A stretch of 9,321 bases of DNA from Xanthobacteraceae bacterium (GTDB lineage: Bacteria > Pseudomonadota > Alphaproteobacteria > Rhizobiales > Xanthobacteraceae), in NCBI GenBank assembly GCA_030037185.1, contig JASHRR010000392.1, forward strand, positions 1 through 9,321, given 5' to 3'. Made by a program: the position numbers and the translations under genes. Position 1 is the first letter of the stretch. The number at the start of each line of letters is the position of its first letter. The notes below the pieces were generated by a model. That model was not told the origin of the DNA, did no database searches, and saw only the letters and a program-made list of their open reading frames with translations. This document shows positions 1-7,095 of this stretch, one piece after another.

Positions 1-95
1 TCCGCGGATCGTACACTCTTGGGCCAGAGCAGCGAGTCAAGCCTGAGGAACCCACTGCGGTAATTCCGCACGGTGGGGTCTGTGAGGGGGGAAGA
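1..95 (+). mobile_element. 3' remnant of a group II intron with a domain V-like hairpin
   Basis: Bases 48-80 fold into the shape of the catalytic domain V of bacterial group II introns. The lower stem pairs 48-55 with 73-80, a two-base bulge (CG) lies at 71-72, and the upper stem pairs 56-60 with 66-70 around the loop TAATT. The run of G after it (83-90) is also typical of the sequence following domain V. One lower-stem position (A50 against G78) is mismatched, and the usual AGC catalytic triad reads AAC, so the ribozyme is probably inactive. I see no reverse-transcriptase frame inside the window and no clear domain VI after it, so this would be only the tail of an intron whose right boundary is uncertain. 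The assignment rests on hairpin geometry and remembered family consensus, not on an alignment. Confidence 0.55.
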
Positions 96-354
96 TCGAC
101 AGCGCCATGGTGCACCTAAACGGGCACGCAGCTGGAAACGGCGGATACAGACAAGGGAATCCTAACAGTGCTGATCGACTCTTCCTCTACTCGGCGCCAC
201 CGGTCGGAGTGGGCGAGGATGGGCCTCGATCTCGGGTCGCATCAGGAAGTGTAAGCCGCCGAATTCTGGCGCGCTGCCAAGACCTTCCGCTGCCGGAGGC
301 AGACCGGCGGCGGGCGCAGAGATCACGGATGAAGACGGGGAAACCTGCTCGTCC
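96..354. other. Gene-free stretch between the intron remnant and the LysR gene
   Basis: I see no convincing coding sequence here. The long plus-strand frame that begins at 107 runs antisense through the LysR gene, is rich in Arg and Ser and has no recognisable motif. A small hairpin, CTGCC-GGA-GGCAG at 290-302, lies about 50 bases beyond the stop codon of the minus-strand LysR gene. It has no U-run on either strand, so it is at best a weak candidate for that gene's 3' end. Confidence 0.5.
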
Positions 355-1248
355 TCAATCGACGTGTGACATCAGGCCGGCCGCAAGTCCGTCGAAGGCA
401 GCACGGCAACGCGGCGTCGATCGAAGATTCTCATGCATAGCCAGCCATACACCGAGCTTGAACTGGAATGACCCCGGCAGCACGCGCTCAAGATTAGGGT
501 CACGTCGCGCCAGGGCCGTCTGGCAGATGCCGATTCCGAACCCCGCCCGGATCGCCATCAGCTGCGCAATGTCGCTGTCCGTCCGGAAAGCAAAATGGAC
601 CGCCTCCTGGAGTCCCTGGATGCGCTCGCGCATGCTGCGGATCTCCGGCGTTTCCCGATCGAAGCCGATCAGGCTGTGTTTGTGGAGCTCATCGAACCTG
701 CGCGGCCGGCCGGCGCGTTCGAGATAACGGCGATGCGCATGCAGTCCGAGCGTGACGCTGCCTATGCGCTTGATCACCAGCGCCTCGTGCGCTGGCTCGA
801 CCATGCGCACCGCAATGTCGGCCTCCCGCCTCAGAAGGTTATCGACGGCATTGGAGAGCACGAGTTCGATCTCGAGCTGGGGATGTCGTTCGCGCAGGCC
901 CGCCAATATCGGCGGCAGGACTTCCGCGCCCACGATCTCGCTCGCGCTGACCCGCACGGTCCCTTTGACGGCCTTACCCTGCCCAGACGCTGCACGCATC
1001 ATGGCGGCAGTCGTCGCTGCCAGCGACTCGGCATAGGGTTTCAGCTCGAGCGCTCCCTCGGTCGGACTCAGTCCGTGCTGCGAGCGGACGAACAATTCAA
1101 GGCCGATGCCTTGTTCGAGCGCCCCGATGTGCCGGGCGATTGTCGGCTGCGTCAGGCTAAGCGCTCGCGCGGCGCCTGACAGCGATCCTTCCCGCAGGAC
1201 AGCAAGGAAGCTGCGATAGAGGCTCCATTCGGGTTCAAGCCGGTTCAT
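355..1248 (-). CDS. LysR-family transcriptional regulator
   Basis: This 297-residue protein has the normal length and layout of a LysR-type regulator. The N-terminal winged helix-turn-helix covers about residues 10-68, with the pattern FLAVLREGSLSGAARAL, then SLTQPTIARHIGALE, then the wing around LFVRSQHGLSPTEGA. A linker helix follows (about 69-90), and the effector-binding domain starts near residue 96 (GTVRVSASE) and includes the family pattern READIAVR at 141-148. It should bind DNA as a dimer or tetramer and respond to a small molecule that cannot be read from the sequence. The gene is transcribed away from the SDR gene at 1346, the usual arrangement for a LysR protein and its target. 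The ATG at 1248 is chosen because the HTH begins only about ten residues later. It has no clear Shine-Dalgarno sequence and sits inside a palindrome, which suggests autoregulation and possibly a very short or absent leader. Confidence 0.93.
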   Translation of the reverse strand: MNRLEPEWSLYRSFLAVLREGSLSGAARALSLTQPTIARHIGALEQGIGLELFVRSQHGLSPTEGALELKPYAESLAATTAAMMRAASGQGKAVKGTVRVSASEIVGAEVLPPILAGLRERHPQLEIELVLSNAVDNLLRREADIAVRMVEPAHEALVIKRIGSVTLGLHAHRRYLERAGRPRRFDELHKHSLIGFDRETPEIRSMRERIQGLQEAVHFAFRTDSDIAQLMAIRAGFGIGICQTALARRDPNLERVLPGSFQFKLGVWLAMHENLRSTPRCRAAFDGLAAGLMSHVD

Positions 1249-1281
1249 ACATTTATGTATAGCGTCGGCAGATATTTATGC
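1247..1281. promoter_or_regulatory. Candidate LysR operator in the divergent intergenic region
   Basis: A perfect interrupted palindrome, ATACAT-TT-ATGTAT, occupies 1247-1260 and overlaps the start codon of the LysR gene. The core ATTTATG (1251-1257) is repeated in the same orientation at 1274-1280, 23 bases away, or about two helical turns. The spacing and AT-rich dyad resemble LysR-type sites, although the strict T-N11-A pattern is not met exactly (the dyad gives T-N10-A). Binding here could repress the regulator gene and control the divergent SDR gene. This is inferred from position and symmetry only. Confidence 0.5.
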
Positions 1282-1345
1282 AATTTCATTTAGCGGCTGC
1301 CAGCGCCATGTTCGCCTCATTCGATCTCACCGAATGGAGACGCAC

Positions 1346-2320
1346 ATGACGATCAGTCGGACAGCACTTGTTCTTGGCGCGACGGGCGGAATTGGCAGCG
1401 AGGTGGCAAAGTTCTTGTTGGAGCGCGGGTGGAACGTGCGCGCGCTGCATCGACATCCCGACACTCTGCCGGCGGAACGCAAGATGCCGGGGCTGCAGTG
1501 GCTCCGGGGGGATGCGATGTCCGCGACTGATGTCACCCGTGCTGCCTCCGGCGTGTCCGTCATCGTCCACGCGGTCAATCCGCCCGGATATCGCAACTGG
1601 GGTAGGTTGGTACTGCCCATGCTGGACAACACGATCGCAGCCGCGCAGGCCAATGGCGCGCGGATCGTCTTGCCCGGTACCGTCTACAACTTCGGGCCGG
1701 ATGCGCTTGCCAACCTGCACGAGGACTCGCCGCAAAACCCGGTCACCGCCAAAGGTAAAATTCGCGCTGAGATGGAGAGACGTCTTCGCGCTGCGGTAGC
1801 GGCAGGATGCAACGTCCTGATTGTTCGCGCCGGTGATTTCTTCGGGCCGAGCGTCGCCAATAACTGGTTCTCGCAAGCACTCGTGCGGCCGGGCAGGCCG
1901 GTGTCGACAATCACCTATCCGGGCGCGCCGGGCATTGGTCATCAGTGGTCGTATCTACCCGACGTGGCGGAGACGATCGGCCGCCTTCTGGAAAGATCCG
2001 CTGACCTCGAGAGCTTCGCGGTGTTTCACATGGAGGGTTATTGGGATGCGGACGGCACGCAGATGATCGATGCGATCCGCAGGAACGCCGCCAATCCGAG
2101 AATTAGGATTGCAAGGATGCCCTGGAGGTTGATGCGGCTGTTATCACCGTTTGTGCCTTTGTTTCGGGAGCTCGCCGAAATGCGCTACCTCTGGAATACG
2201 CCGGTTCGGATGGACGGGACACGCTTGATGTCCGTGCTTGGCGCCGAGCCGCATACGCCGCTGGACGCGGCCGTGCGGACCACTTTGTTCGGCCTTGGTT
2301 GCCTGCCTCGCGGGCAATGA
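1346..2320 (+). CDS. NAD(P)-binding epimerase/dehydratase-family protein (extended or atypical SDR)
   Basis: This is a 324-residue Rossmann-fold protein. The dinucleotide-binding motif GATGGIG is at residues 11-17, and an Asp at the end of beta-3 (RGD, residue 56) follows the usual SDR order. The later motifs GTVYNFGP (about 111-118) and RAGDFFGP (161-168) match the NAD-dependent epimerase/dehydratase superfamily. Where the catalytic YxxxK is expected, the sequence reads TAKGK (134-138), so the Lys is kept but the Tyr appears to be Thr. That places it with atypical SDRs and leaves the reaction open. The substrate is unknown. An ATG also occurs in frame at 1334, but the one at 1346 is preferred because GGAG (1336-1339) lies six bases upstream of it. 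The gene is divergent from the LysR regulator and is probably its target. Confidence 0.88.
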   Translation: MTISRTALVLGATGGIGSEVAKFLLERGWNVRALHRHPDTLPAERKMPGLQWLRGDAMSATDVTRAASGVSVIVHAVNPPGYRNWGRLVLPMLDNTIAAAQANGARIVLPGTVYNFGPDALANLHEDSPQNPVTAKGKIRAEMERRLRAAVAAGCNVLIVRAGDFFGPSVANNWFSQALVRPGRPVSTITYPGAPGIGHQWSYLPDVAETIGRLLERSADLESFAVFHMEGYWDADGTQMIDAIRRNAANPRIRIARMPWRLMRLLSPFVPLFRELAEMRYLWNTPVRMDGTRLMSVLGAEPHTPLDAAVRTTLFGLGCLPRGQ

Positions 2321-2396
2321 CCGCTCCCATATCATTCCTGCCGATCAGAGATGCATCAATTAGATGTGGAGCACGCGGCGAGCGATAACGCCCGAG

Positions 2397-2418
2397 AAAG
2401 CTGTGTTGGTCGAGCTTT
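2397..2418. terminator. Possible bidirectional terminator hairpin
   Basis: The inverted repeat AAAGCT (2397-2402) and AGCTTT (2413-2418) has a ten-base loop. It lies between the convergent ends of the SDR gene (stop at 2320) and the lipoprotein gene (stop at 2475). The stem ends in A/T, so each strand has a short T tract after it. The stem is weak and the support is mainly positional. Confidence 0.25.
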
Positions 2419-2474
2419 TGATGTCGTTCGGAGAGGCATCGGGGTGCAAAGACCAGCCGTATAGGATCGGGAGC

Positions 2475-2864
2475 TTAGCGTGGCTTGCGACGTTTGATCA
2501 TCTTCCGCACAGAGCCCTGCAGTTGCTCCAGACGCGCCCGTACAATGCTCTCGGATGCCCGGTAGCATTGCTGCTCGTAGTCCAGCTTCTGGCGCGTCTC
2601 TTCGGCAGTGATCGGATCGCTGACTGGGCCTCGAAATGCGCAGTCAGGCTCCGGTTGGCGTCGAAGCAGTGCCGGGGCCGGCAATGGTATCGCTGCCTTT
2701 GAGACGGTCTGCATCTGGCGCGCGGCGTTCCTCGAGCTCTTCGCAGCGAACGTTGATGCACAGCCGCCGATTGAGACGGTGGAAATGGCCAGCACCGCAG
2801 CCGCCAGATGCACCTGTCCCGACCACAACGAGCGCCTCGCGACAAATCCCTGATCGCAATCCAT
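2475..2864 (-). CDS. Small predicted lipoprotein of unknown function
   Basis: The product has 129 residues. It begins with a basic N-region (RR at 10-11), a hydrophobic stretch (about 18-30) and a lipobox-like IGGC with the acylated Cys at 35, so the mature part would be about 95 residues anchored to a membrane. The C-terminal half is rich in charged and polar residues, has two further Cys (about 75 and 100) and looks helical (pattern EETRQKLDYEQQCYRASE). It resembles conserved uncharacterised proteins common in Bradyrhizobium, by impression rather than by search. The start at 2864 is supported by a strong GAGGGGGG Shine-Dalgarno sequence just upstream on the minus strand. A longer overlapping minus-strand frame (2498-2962) has no such support. 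No function is assigned. Confidence 0.65.
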   Translation of the reverse strand: MDCDQGFVARRSLWSGQVHLAAAVLAISTVSIGGCASTFAAKSSRNAARQMQTVSKAAIPLPAPALLRRQPEPDCAFRGPVSDPITAEETRQKLDYEQQCYRASESIVRARLEQLQGSVRKMIKRRKPR

Positions 2865-3613
2865 CCTAGCCCCCCCTCACGATGCTGCTCAGGCAGCTTG
2901 CCGGTTATGTTTGCCAACGTTTCCACGTCAATGTGACGAGGGTGAGAGGTCGAGGCGGTCACTTGATGGCAGGCTAGACCAGGGCTGCGCCGTCTGCGAA
3001 CAGCCGCACCCTCACCAGTCGATCAGCCATTGCACGCCGCCCCAGAAACACTGCGGACCATTCGCGGTCGTTATCTTTAAACAGCCTCCGCATCAGTCGT
3101 TTTGGCAACGTCTGCTGCAGCCCCGCGGCTCACGATCACAAAACCGCCAGCGCAATGAATTTGAATAGCAAAGGGAAGAATCCATCACATCGACGGGCGC
3201 TGATGATGGCGCAAAAAGGGAGCCAACGGAAATAGATTGAGATTCCTCGCCAGTTTGGGAGATTGATGTGACGATATCGCAAAAGCGCCGCGGCGCAACA
3301 ATGAACGACCGGCTTAGACCTGTGAACATCCCCTTCCAGCGCTTGTCGAACCGCATCAAAGGACGCGGAACGGCGACTTCATCCATCGTCCTCGTGAAGC
3401 AGAACCAGAAACCCCGACCCCACAGCCCCGCGCTTAGTGGTGGTTAGTGCTGTGGATGCGGACGTAGTGGAACGGGTGCGACCTTCCTGGCGCCTTTACG
3501 AAGCAACACCCCGACCACGAAAACCTTCTCTTCTCCGCCGGCAGGTGTCAGCTTCAGCAGTCTACCCTCGGTGTTTTGTCTACGAGGCTAGTCGCATACG
3601 CTTTCCAAGTCCC
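2865..3613. other. About 750 bases without a convincing gene
   Basis: Short frames exist on both strands, but none shows a known motif. The best is a minus-strand frame at 3093-3386 with a GAGG close to its ATG. Its product is low in structure and not recognised. No tRNA, transposase fragment or CRISPR-like repeat was found by eye. The segment may be decayed sequence or a long 3' region of the methyltransferase gene. A 7-bp inverted repeat at 3420-3455 is listed separately. Confidence 0.5.
3420..3455. repeat. Seven-base inverted repeat with G-rich loop
   Basis: CCACAGC at 3420-3426 is the reverse complement of GCTGTGG at 3449-3455, with a 22-base spacer containing TTAGTG twice (3434-3439 and 3444-3449). 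The plus strand stays G-rich to about 3478. The structure lies about 160 bases beyond the stop codon of the minus-strand methyltransferase gene. It could be a structured 3' region or a remnant, and no specific role can be supported. Confidence 0.35.
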
Positions 3614-5671
3614 TCACCATCGTCCTAGGGCGTGGATCAGCCTGCAGGCAGCGATCAGTAAATGCCCGTCCCGCAGCGAGAAAATGCGTGCCTTAAGATC
3701 CTCAAGCGGCACGAAGGCATAAGGCAGGTCGGCCGCGCCGCCCTCGATTGCGACCACGAAGGGATGGACACGCTCCGGCGTTATGCCCGCGCTGGCGAAA
3801 TAGGCGGCGCCGAGTGGTGTGATGCGATGGCTGCCCAGCTGCGACGCCAGGAATTCTTTCGCCCCGGCCAACGTCGTGATGTAACGCTCCAGGCGCCAAG
3901 CGGGGGCTGTCAGGATCGTGGCATTACCTTCGTGGATCTGCGGCACGGGCAATGAGCGGATTTCGAGCCCGACCAGCACACCTGCTTGGCTGAACAGCAG
4001 CGGCAGCGCCACGGCCGTGTTGGTGCTCTGTTCGCGCGGCACGACGAACTCCAGATCGAGCTCGGCCAATGTGCGCGGCAGCCCTTCCTCGTCGGTCTGA
4101 TCGGCGAAGGTCGAGCGGATGAGGCGCAGGTAGCCCGCCGTAACATCGCTGCGGGTAAATGGGGCTGTCGGTAGGTTGCCGAGCAGCGACTCCAGTGTTT
4201 TCAGCGCTTCGGGCGGCTCTGCCGCGCCGACACTTTCGATTTCGCCGCCGATGAACGGATCGGGCGTTGTGCCGAGGCGATCCATCAACGCATAGAGATT
4301 CACCTCCAGGCGGGCTTCGGGCAGCACCCCGACATGGGCGGCGCGCAACAGGTCCTGTGCGTCGAATTCTCGGACCTGCCCCGCGGTGCTGAGACCGGAA
4401 ATGGCCGTCGAGAGCGGTGTCGCATGCAAGGGGGCAGCAAGCTCGACGAAAAACGAATGCACGACCTCGTCGATGCCGCCAGGGGAGGGATAGTATGTCA
4501 GTGCCTCCTCGATCTTCGTGACCTTGGCGTCGATTCCGACACGCTCGGTCATCGCCGCAGCGATTTCCTTGAGCGAGGCGTCCGAGGCAACCATTCCGGT
4601 GACAGGTTCAATCAGGTAGCCGCCCCAGCGGCTGCCGTCGATCATGACGGGGCCGCGCGGCACGGCGCAGGTGATCGGCCGGGGATAACCGTGACGCGCG
4701 AGCACGCGTAGCCGTCCCTCACACATTCGCCATGGAAGAAGATCGCAGACGGGCTGTGGCCGGCGCACAAGGTCGAACGTCTCGTCGACAGACTTCCAGG
4801 TTTCCAGCGCCAGGAACGATGGTAACGTCGGTGCGATGCGGCGCTCGACCAGCCTCAGGCTGGCGCCTGCCGGCACGCGCTCCGTCACCGCCACAAAATT
4901 CGTGGGCGGCCAGTCGAGCCGTTTGCCGGCTTCATCGTACAGCCGGACCTTGCGTTCGAAGCGATTCTTGACGATCCAAGGATTCCAATAGGGTTCGGCA
5001 CAAATGAGTCGTCCGCCTGGCACCGCGAGCTCGGAGGCGAATTCGTCAGCGGTGAAATAGGCATATTCCTCGAGCAGCTCGACGTCCCAATGGGCCCGGT
5101 AGTCCTTGCGCAGCACGAATTCGGCAGCCCATTTGTGCGTCAGCCGGAACAGCCGCGTGCCTGGCCGGCGCGGGTCGAGCTCCTCGAGGAAGAAGCCGGG
5201 CCCGCAGCGCTTGTCGAGCGGCCGTGCGGTGCGGGAAAAGCGCACCAGGAGATCGGCATCGCTGAGCTCCACGGGTGTGTCGCCACGGCTGGGCTCCAGC
5301 GCAAGCTCGAGGAGAACGTGCTCATTTCTGGCGGGGATGACGAAATCCCGCAGGACGAACACGCCGCCGTCCCGCAGGCATTTCATATGGCTGGCCAGGG
5401 CGCGGCGAACCGCATCGCGGCTGTAGCCACTGAAAGTGTAGACATGATGCAGGGTTGACGAGCTCAGGATTCCGTCGACCGGATCTTCGGCAAAAATCGC
5501 TTCGCTGGCGTCGCCGACGATGAATTCAAGATTGGCGAGCCGGTACTTCTCCGAGGCGATCCGGACGGATTGCGGATTAATGTCGACCCCGATGACTTTC
5601 ACATGTGGATTGAGAGAAAATAGGCCAGATAGGATTCCCGTCCGTTGCTGACCTTTTCCACAAGCCCACAC
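3614..5671 (-). CDS. SAM-dependent methyltransferase fused to two degenerate Nudix-like domains, 5'-truncated
   Basis: The readable product is 685 residues from a GTG at 5671. Residues 1-110 are a class I methyltransferase fold: SAM-binding motif I (WACGKGQQ, 2-9), beta-2 ending in an acidic residue (VIGVD, 26-30), motif II-like VGDASEA (52-58), then ILSSSTLHHV (68-77) and LRDGGVFVLRDF (99-110). Residues about 330-415 resemble an ADP-ribose-pyrophosphatase-type Nudix domain (GGYLIEPVTG, then YYPSPGGIDE at 393-402). Residues about 540-660 look like a second copy (YFASAGITPE, 624-633). The Nudix box in the first copy reads AAMTERVGI where REUxEExGU is expected, so the metal-binding glutamates are largely lost; binding or a structural role is more likely than hydrolysis. 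Motif I sits at the very start, so the usual residues before it are missing. The frame stays open back to 5755 without ATG, GTG or TTG. The gene was probably cut by the integrative element next to it and may not be expressed. Confidence 0.75.
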   Translation of the reverse strand: MWACGKGQQRTGILSGLFSLNPHVKVIGVDINPQSVRIASEKYRLANLEFIVGDASEAIFAEDPVDGILSSSTLHHVYTFSGYSRDAVRRALASHMKCLRDGGVFVLRDFVIPARNEHVLLELALEPSRGDTPVELSDADLLVRFSRTARPLDKRCGPGFFLEELDPRRPGTRLFRLTHKWAAEFVLRKDYRAHWDVELLEEYAYFTADEFASELAVPGGRLICAEPYWNPWIVKNRFERKVRLYDEAGKRLDWPPTNFVAVTERVPAGASLRLVERRIAPTLPSFLALETWKSVDETFDLVRRPQPVCDLLPWRMCEGRLRVLARHGYPRPITCAVPRGPVMIDGSRWGGYLIEPVTGMVASDASLKEIAAAMTERVGIDAKVTKIEEALTYYPSPGGIDEVVHSFFVELAAPLHATPLSTAISGLSTAGQVREFDAQDLLRAAHVGVLPEARLEVNLYALMDRLGTTPDPFIGGEIESVGAAEPPEALKTLESLLGNLPTAPFTRSDVTAGYLRLIRSTFADQTDEEGLPRTLAELDLEFVVPREQSTNTAVALPLLFSQAGVLVGLEIRSLPVPQIHEGNATILTAPAWRLERYITTLAGAKEFLASQLGSHRITPLGAAYFASAGITPERVHPFVVAIEGGAADLPYAFVPLEDLKARIFSLRDGHLLIAACRLIHALGRW

Positions 5672-5748
5672 TAAGCACTGTGGCGCAAGCAGAAACCAAC
5701 AGACACCCTTTCTTTCCGTTGCCGACCGGTTTACTAAGATTGGCTTAC

Positions 5749-5762
5749 CGGGTGATTACCCG
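5749..5762 (+). promoter_or_regulatory. Hairpin adjoining the integrase ribosome-binding site
   Basis: A perfect five-base-pair inverted repeat, CGGGT-GATT-ACCCG, ends at 5762. That is the first base of the integrase Shine-Dalgarno sequence GAGGGG (5762-5767), which lies seven bases before the GTG start. The dyad could be an operator for the integrase gene or an RNA hairpin that limits ribosome access. Both are inferred from placement only. Confidence 0.4.
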
Positions 5763-5774
5763 AGGGGTCGATCC

Positions 5775-6899
5775 GTGAAACACAAGCTTACGCCTGCCTT
5801 CGTTGCTAACCCGCCAGTGCCATCCAAGGACCGAGCCTTCTACTGGGAGGGCAACTTTGGGCTCATGGTCACAGCCAAGGGGCACAAGTCGTATGTGGTG
5901 CAATACCGGGCCGGCCGGCAAACCAGGAGAATGTCTTTAAAGGCTGGCCTGAGCCTCCAGGAGGCCCGCAGAGAGGCGAAGGCAATCCTCGGTGCTGCCG
6001 CTAAAGGTGGCGATCCGCTGGGCGAGAAGCGCAAGGCTGCTGGCGCTACGCTCAAGGCGGTTTGCGAAGACTATTTCACACGAGAACTCGGGAAGCTGCG
6101 CTCCGGTAAGGCACGCAGGGACTTGCTTGAGAAGCTAGTGCTGCCAGCTATGGGCGGACGCCAGATCGCCAGCATCAAGCGATCCGAAATCGTGACTTTG
6201 CTGAACAAAATTGAGTCCAAGAACGGGGCGCATCAAGCGCAGGCCGTGTTGGCATTCCTGTCTAAACTCTTCAACTGGCATGCATTGGGAGACGACGACT
6301 TTCTGACACCTATCCAGCGAGGTATGGCCCGCACTAAGGCGAAAGAATATTCCCGCGACCGTATCCTGTCCGACGATGAGATCAGGGCCGTTTGGATAGC
6401 TGCAGAGGCGTTTCCAGGACCCTACGGCTATTTGCTGCGGTTCCTGTTGCTGACCGCTACACGGCGCGGAGAGGCGGCCAGAATGGTCCGTAAGGAGTTG
6501 GTCGGCGGCGATTGGATCATCCCTGCGGGCAGGATGAAGGCCAAACAGGAGCACGTCATTCCGCTATCCGCGGCGGCCAGAGCAATCATTGATGCCATGC
6601 CTAAATTGGGTGATTTCATCTTCACGTTTGATGGCCGTCACGCCATCAGAAATTTCTCGGCGGACAAGCGGAAATTCGACGCGGTTTGTAGCGTTGCTAA
6701 CTGGCGGGTTCACGATTTGCGGAGAACCGCACGTTCGCTGATGAGCAGGGCGAAGGTGGATACGGATACGGCGGAGCGGTGCTTGGCTCACACCAAAAAA
6801 GGTGTGCGAGCCGTATACGATCGCTACGAATACCACGATGAGAAGAAGCAGGCCTTCGAATCACTTGCCGCATCGGTTGAACGAATAGTACGAGGCTAA
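5775..6899 (+). CDS. P4-type tyrosine recombinase (site-specific integrase)
   Basis: This 374-residue protein catalyses integration and excision of the element by site-specific recombination. It has an N-terminal arm-binding domain of the DUF4102 type (about residues 1-85), a core-binding helical domain (about 90-185) and a C-terminal catalytic domain. The catalytic set is complete: Arg230 in TATRRGE, Lys255 in GRMKAK, His313 and Arg316 in HDLRR, His339 in CLAHT and the nucleophile Tyr348 in AVYDRY. The GTG start is supported by GAGGGG seven bases upstream. It is somewhat shorter than many P4-type integrases (about 400 residues) but shows no internal lesion. It is the first gene of the element and lies next to the truncated methyltransferase gene. 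Activity is expected, and the target site is unknown. Confidence 0.95.
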   Translation: MKHKLTPAFVANPPVPSKDRAFYWEGNFGLMVTAKGHKSYVVQYRAGRQTRRMSLKAGLSLQEARREAKAILGAAAKGGDPLGEKRKAAGATLKAVCEDYFTRELGKLRSGKARRDLLEKLVLPAMGGRQIASIKRSEIVTLLNKIESKNGAHQAQAVLAFLSKLFNWHALGDDDFLTPIQRGMARTKAKEYSRDRILSDDEIRAVWIAAEAFPGPYGYLLRFLLLTATRRGEAARMVRKELVGGDWIIPAGRMKAKQEHVIPLSAAARAIIDAMPKLGDFIFTFDGRHAIRNFSADKRKFDAVCSVANWRVHDLRRTARSLMSRAKVDTDTAERCLAHTKKGVRAVYDRYEYHDEKKQAFESLAASVERIVRG

Positions 6900-7095
6900 C
6901 GTTGCGCAGCCAGAGAGAGAGTCGGCGCACTGTTACGCAACTTTGACGTATCATTTTATGCGCCGCTGCATAATTATCAGCATGCAACAAAGTGTGATGA
7001 GTTGGCTCTGATTAATTCTATCCGGTTCTTGTTGCCTTTTGCTTGAACGCCTCTCTATTGGAAATCCGTTCTTATCAAACGTCTGGAGCGGATAG
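6900..7095. promoter_or_regulatory. Control region between the integrase and the small-gene operon
   Basis: This 196-base non-coding stretch carries several dyads. GTTGCG (6901-6906) pairs with CGCAAC (6936-6941). Two nested repeats surround an AT-rich centre: GCTG (6965-6968) with CAGC (6978-6981), and TGCAT (6967-6971) with ATGCA (6982-6986). GAACG (7045-7049) pairs with CGTTC (7067-7071). A TTGCCT/TATTGG pair separated by 18 bases (about 7033-7062) is a weak promoter candidate. The stretch is the natural place for the operon promoter and for binding by an excision or regulatory protein such as the one encoded next. There is no U-run that would mark a terminator for the integrase gene. Confidence 0.4.

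Noticed and set aside
107..727. Long plus-strand frame of 206 codons at the left edge.
   Set aside because: It is antisense to the well-supported LysR gene over most of its length, Arg/Ser-rich and without motifs.
2498..2962. Alternative minus-strand frame of 154 codons over the lipoprotein gene.
   Set aside because: It is Arg/Cys/Trp-rich without motifs, while the other frame has a strong Shine-Dalgarno sequence, a signal peptide and a lipobox.
3093..3386. Minus-strand frame of 97 codons with a GAGG near its ATG.
   Set aside because: The ribosome-binding site is only three bases from the ATG, the product has no recognisable family, and codon choice is mixed. It is kept only as a possibility in the gene-free region.
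3545..3580. GTCAGCTT followed by a T-rich stretch, reminiscent of a rhizobial tts box.
   Set aside because: Only the first eight bases fit; the rest of the consensus fails, and no plus-strand gene follows.
3566..3587. CCTCG/CGAGG inverted repeat as a terminator for the methyltransferase gene.
   Set aside because: The stem is only five base pairs with a 12-base loop and has no U-run after it on the minus strand.
5640..5774. tRNA 3' end as integration target, as is usual for P4-type integrases.
   Set aside because: No T-arm, acceptor stem or other tRNA-like fold could be found on either strand.
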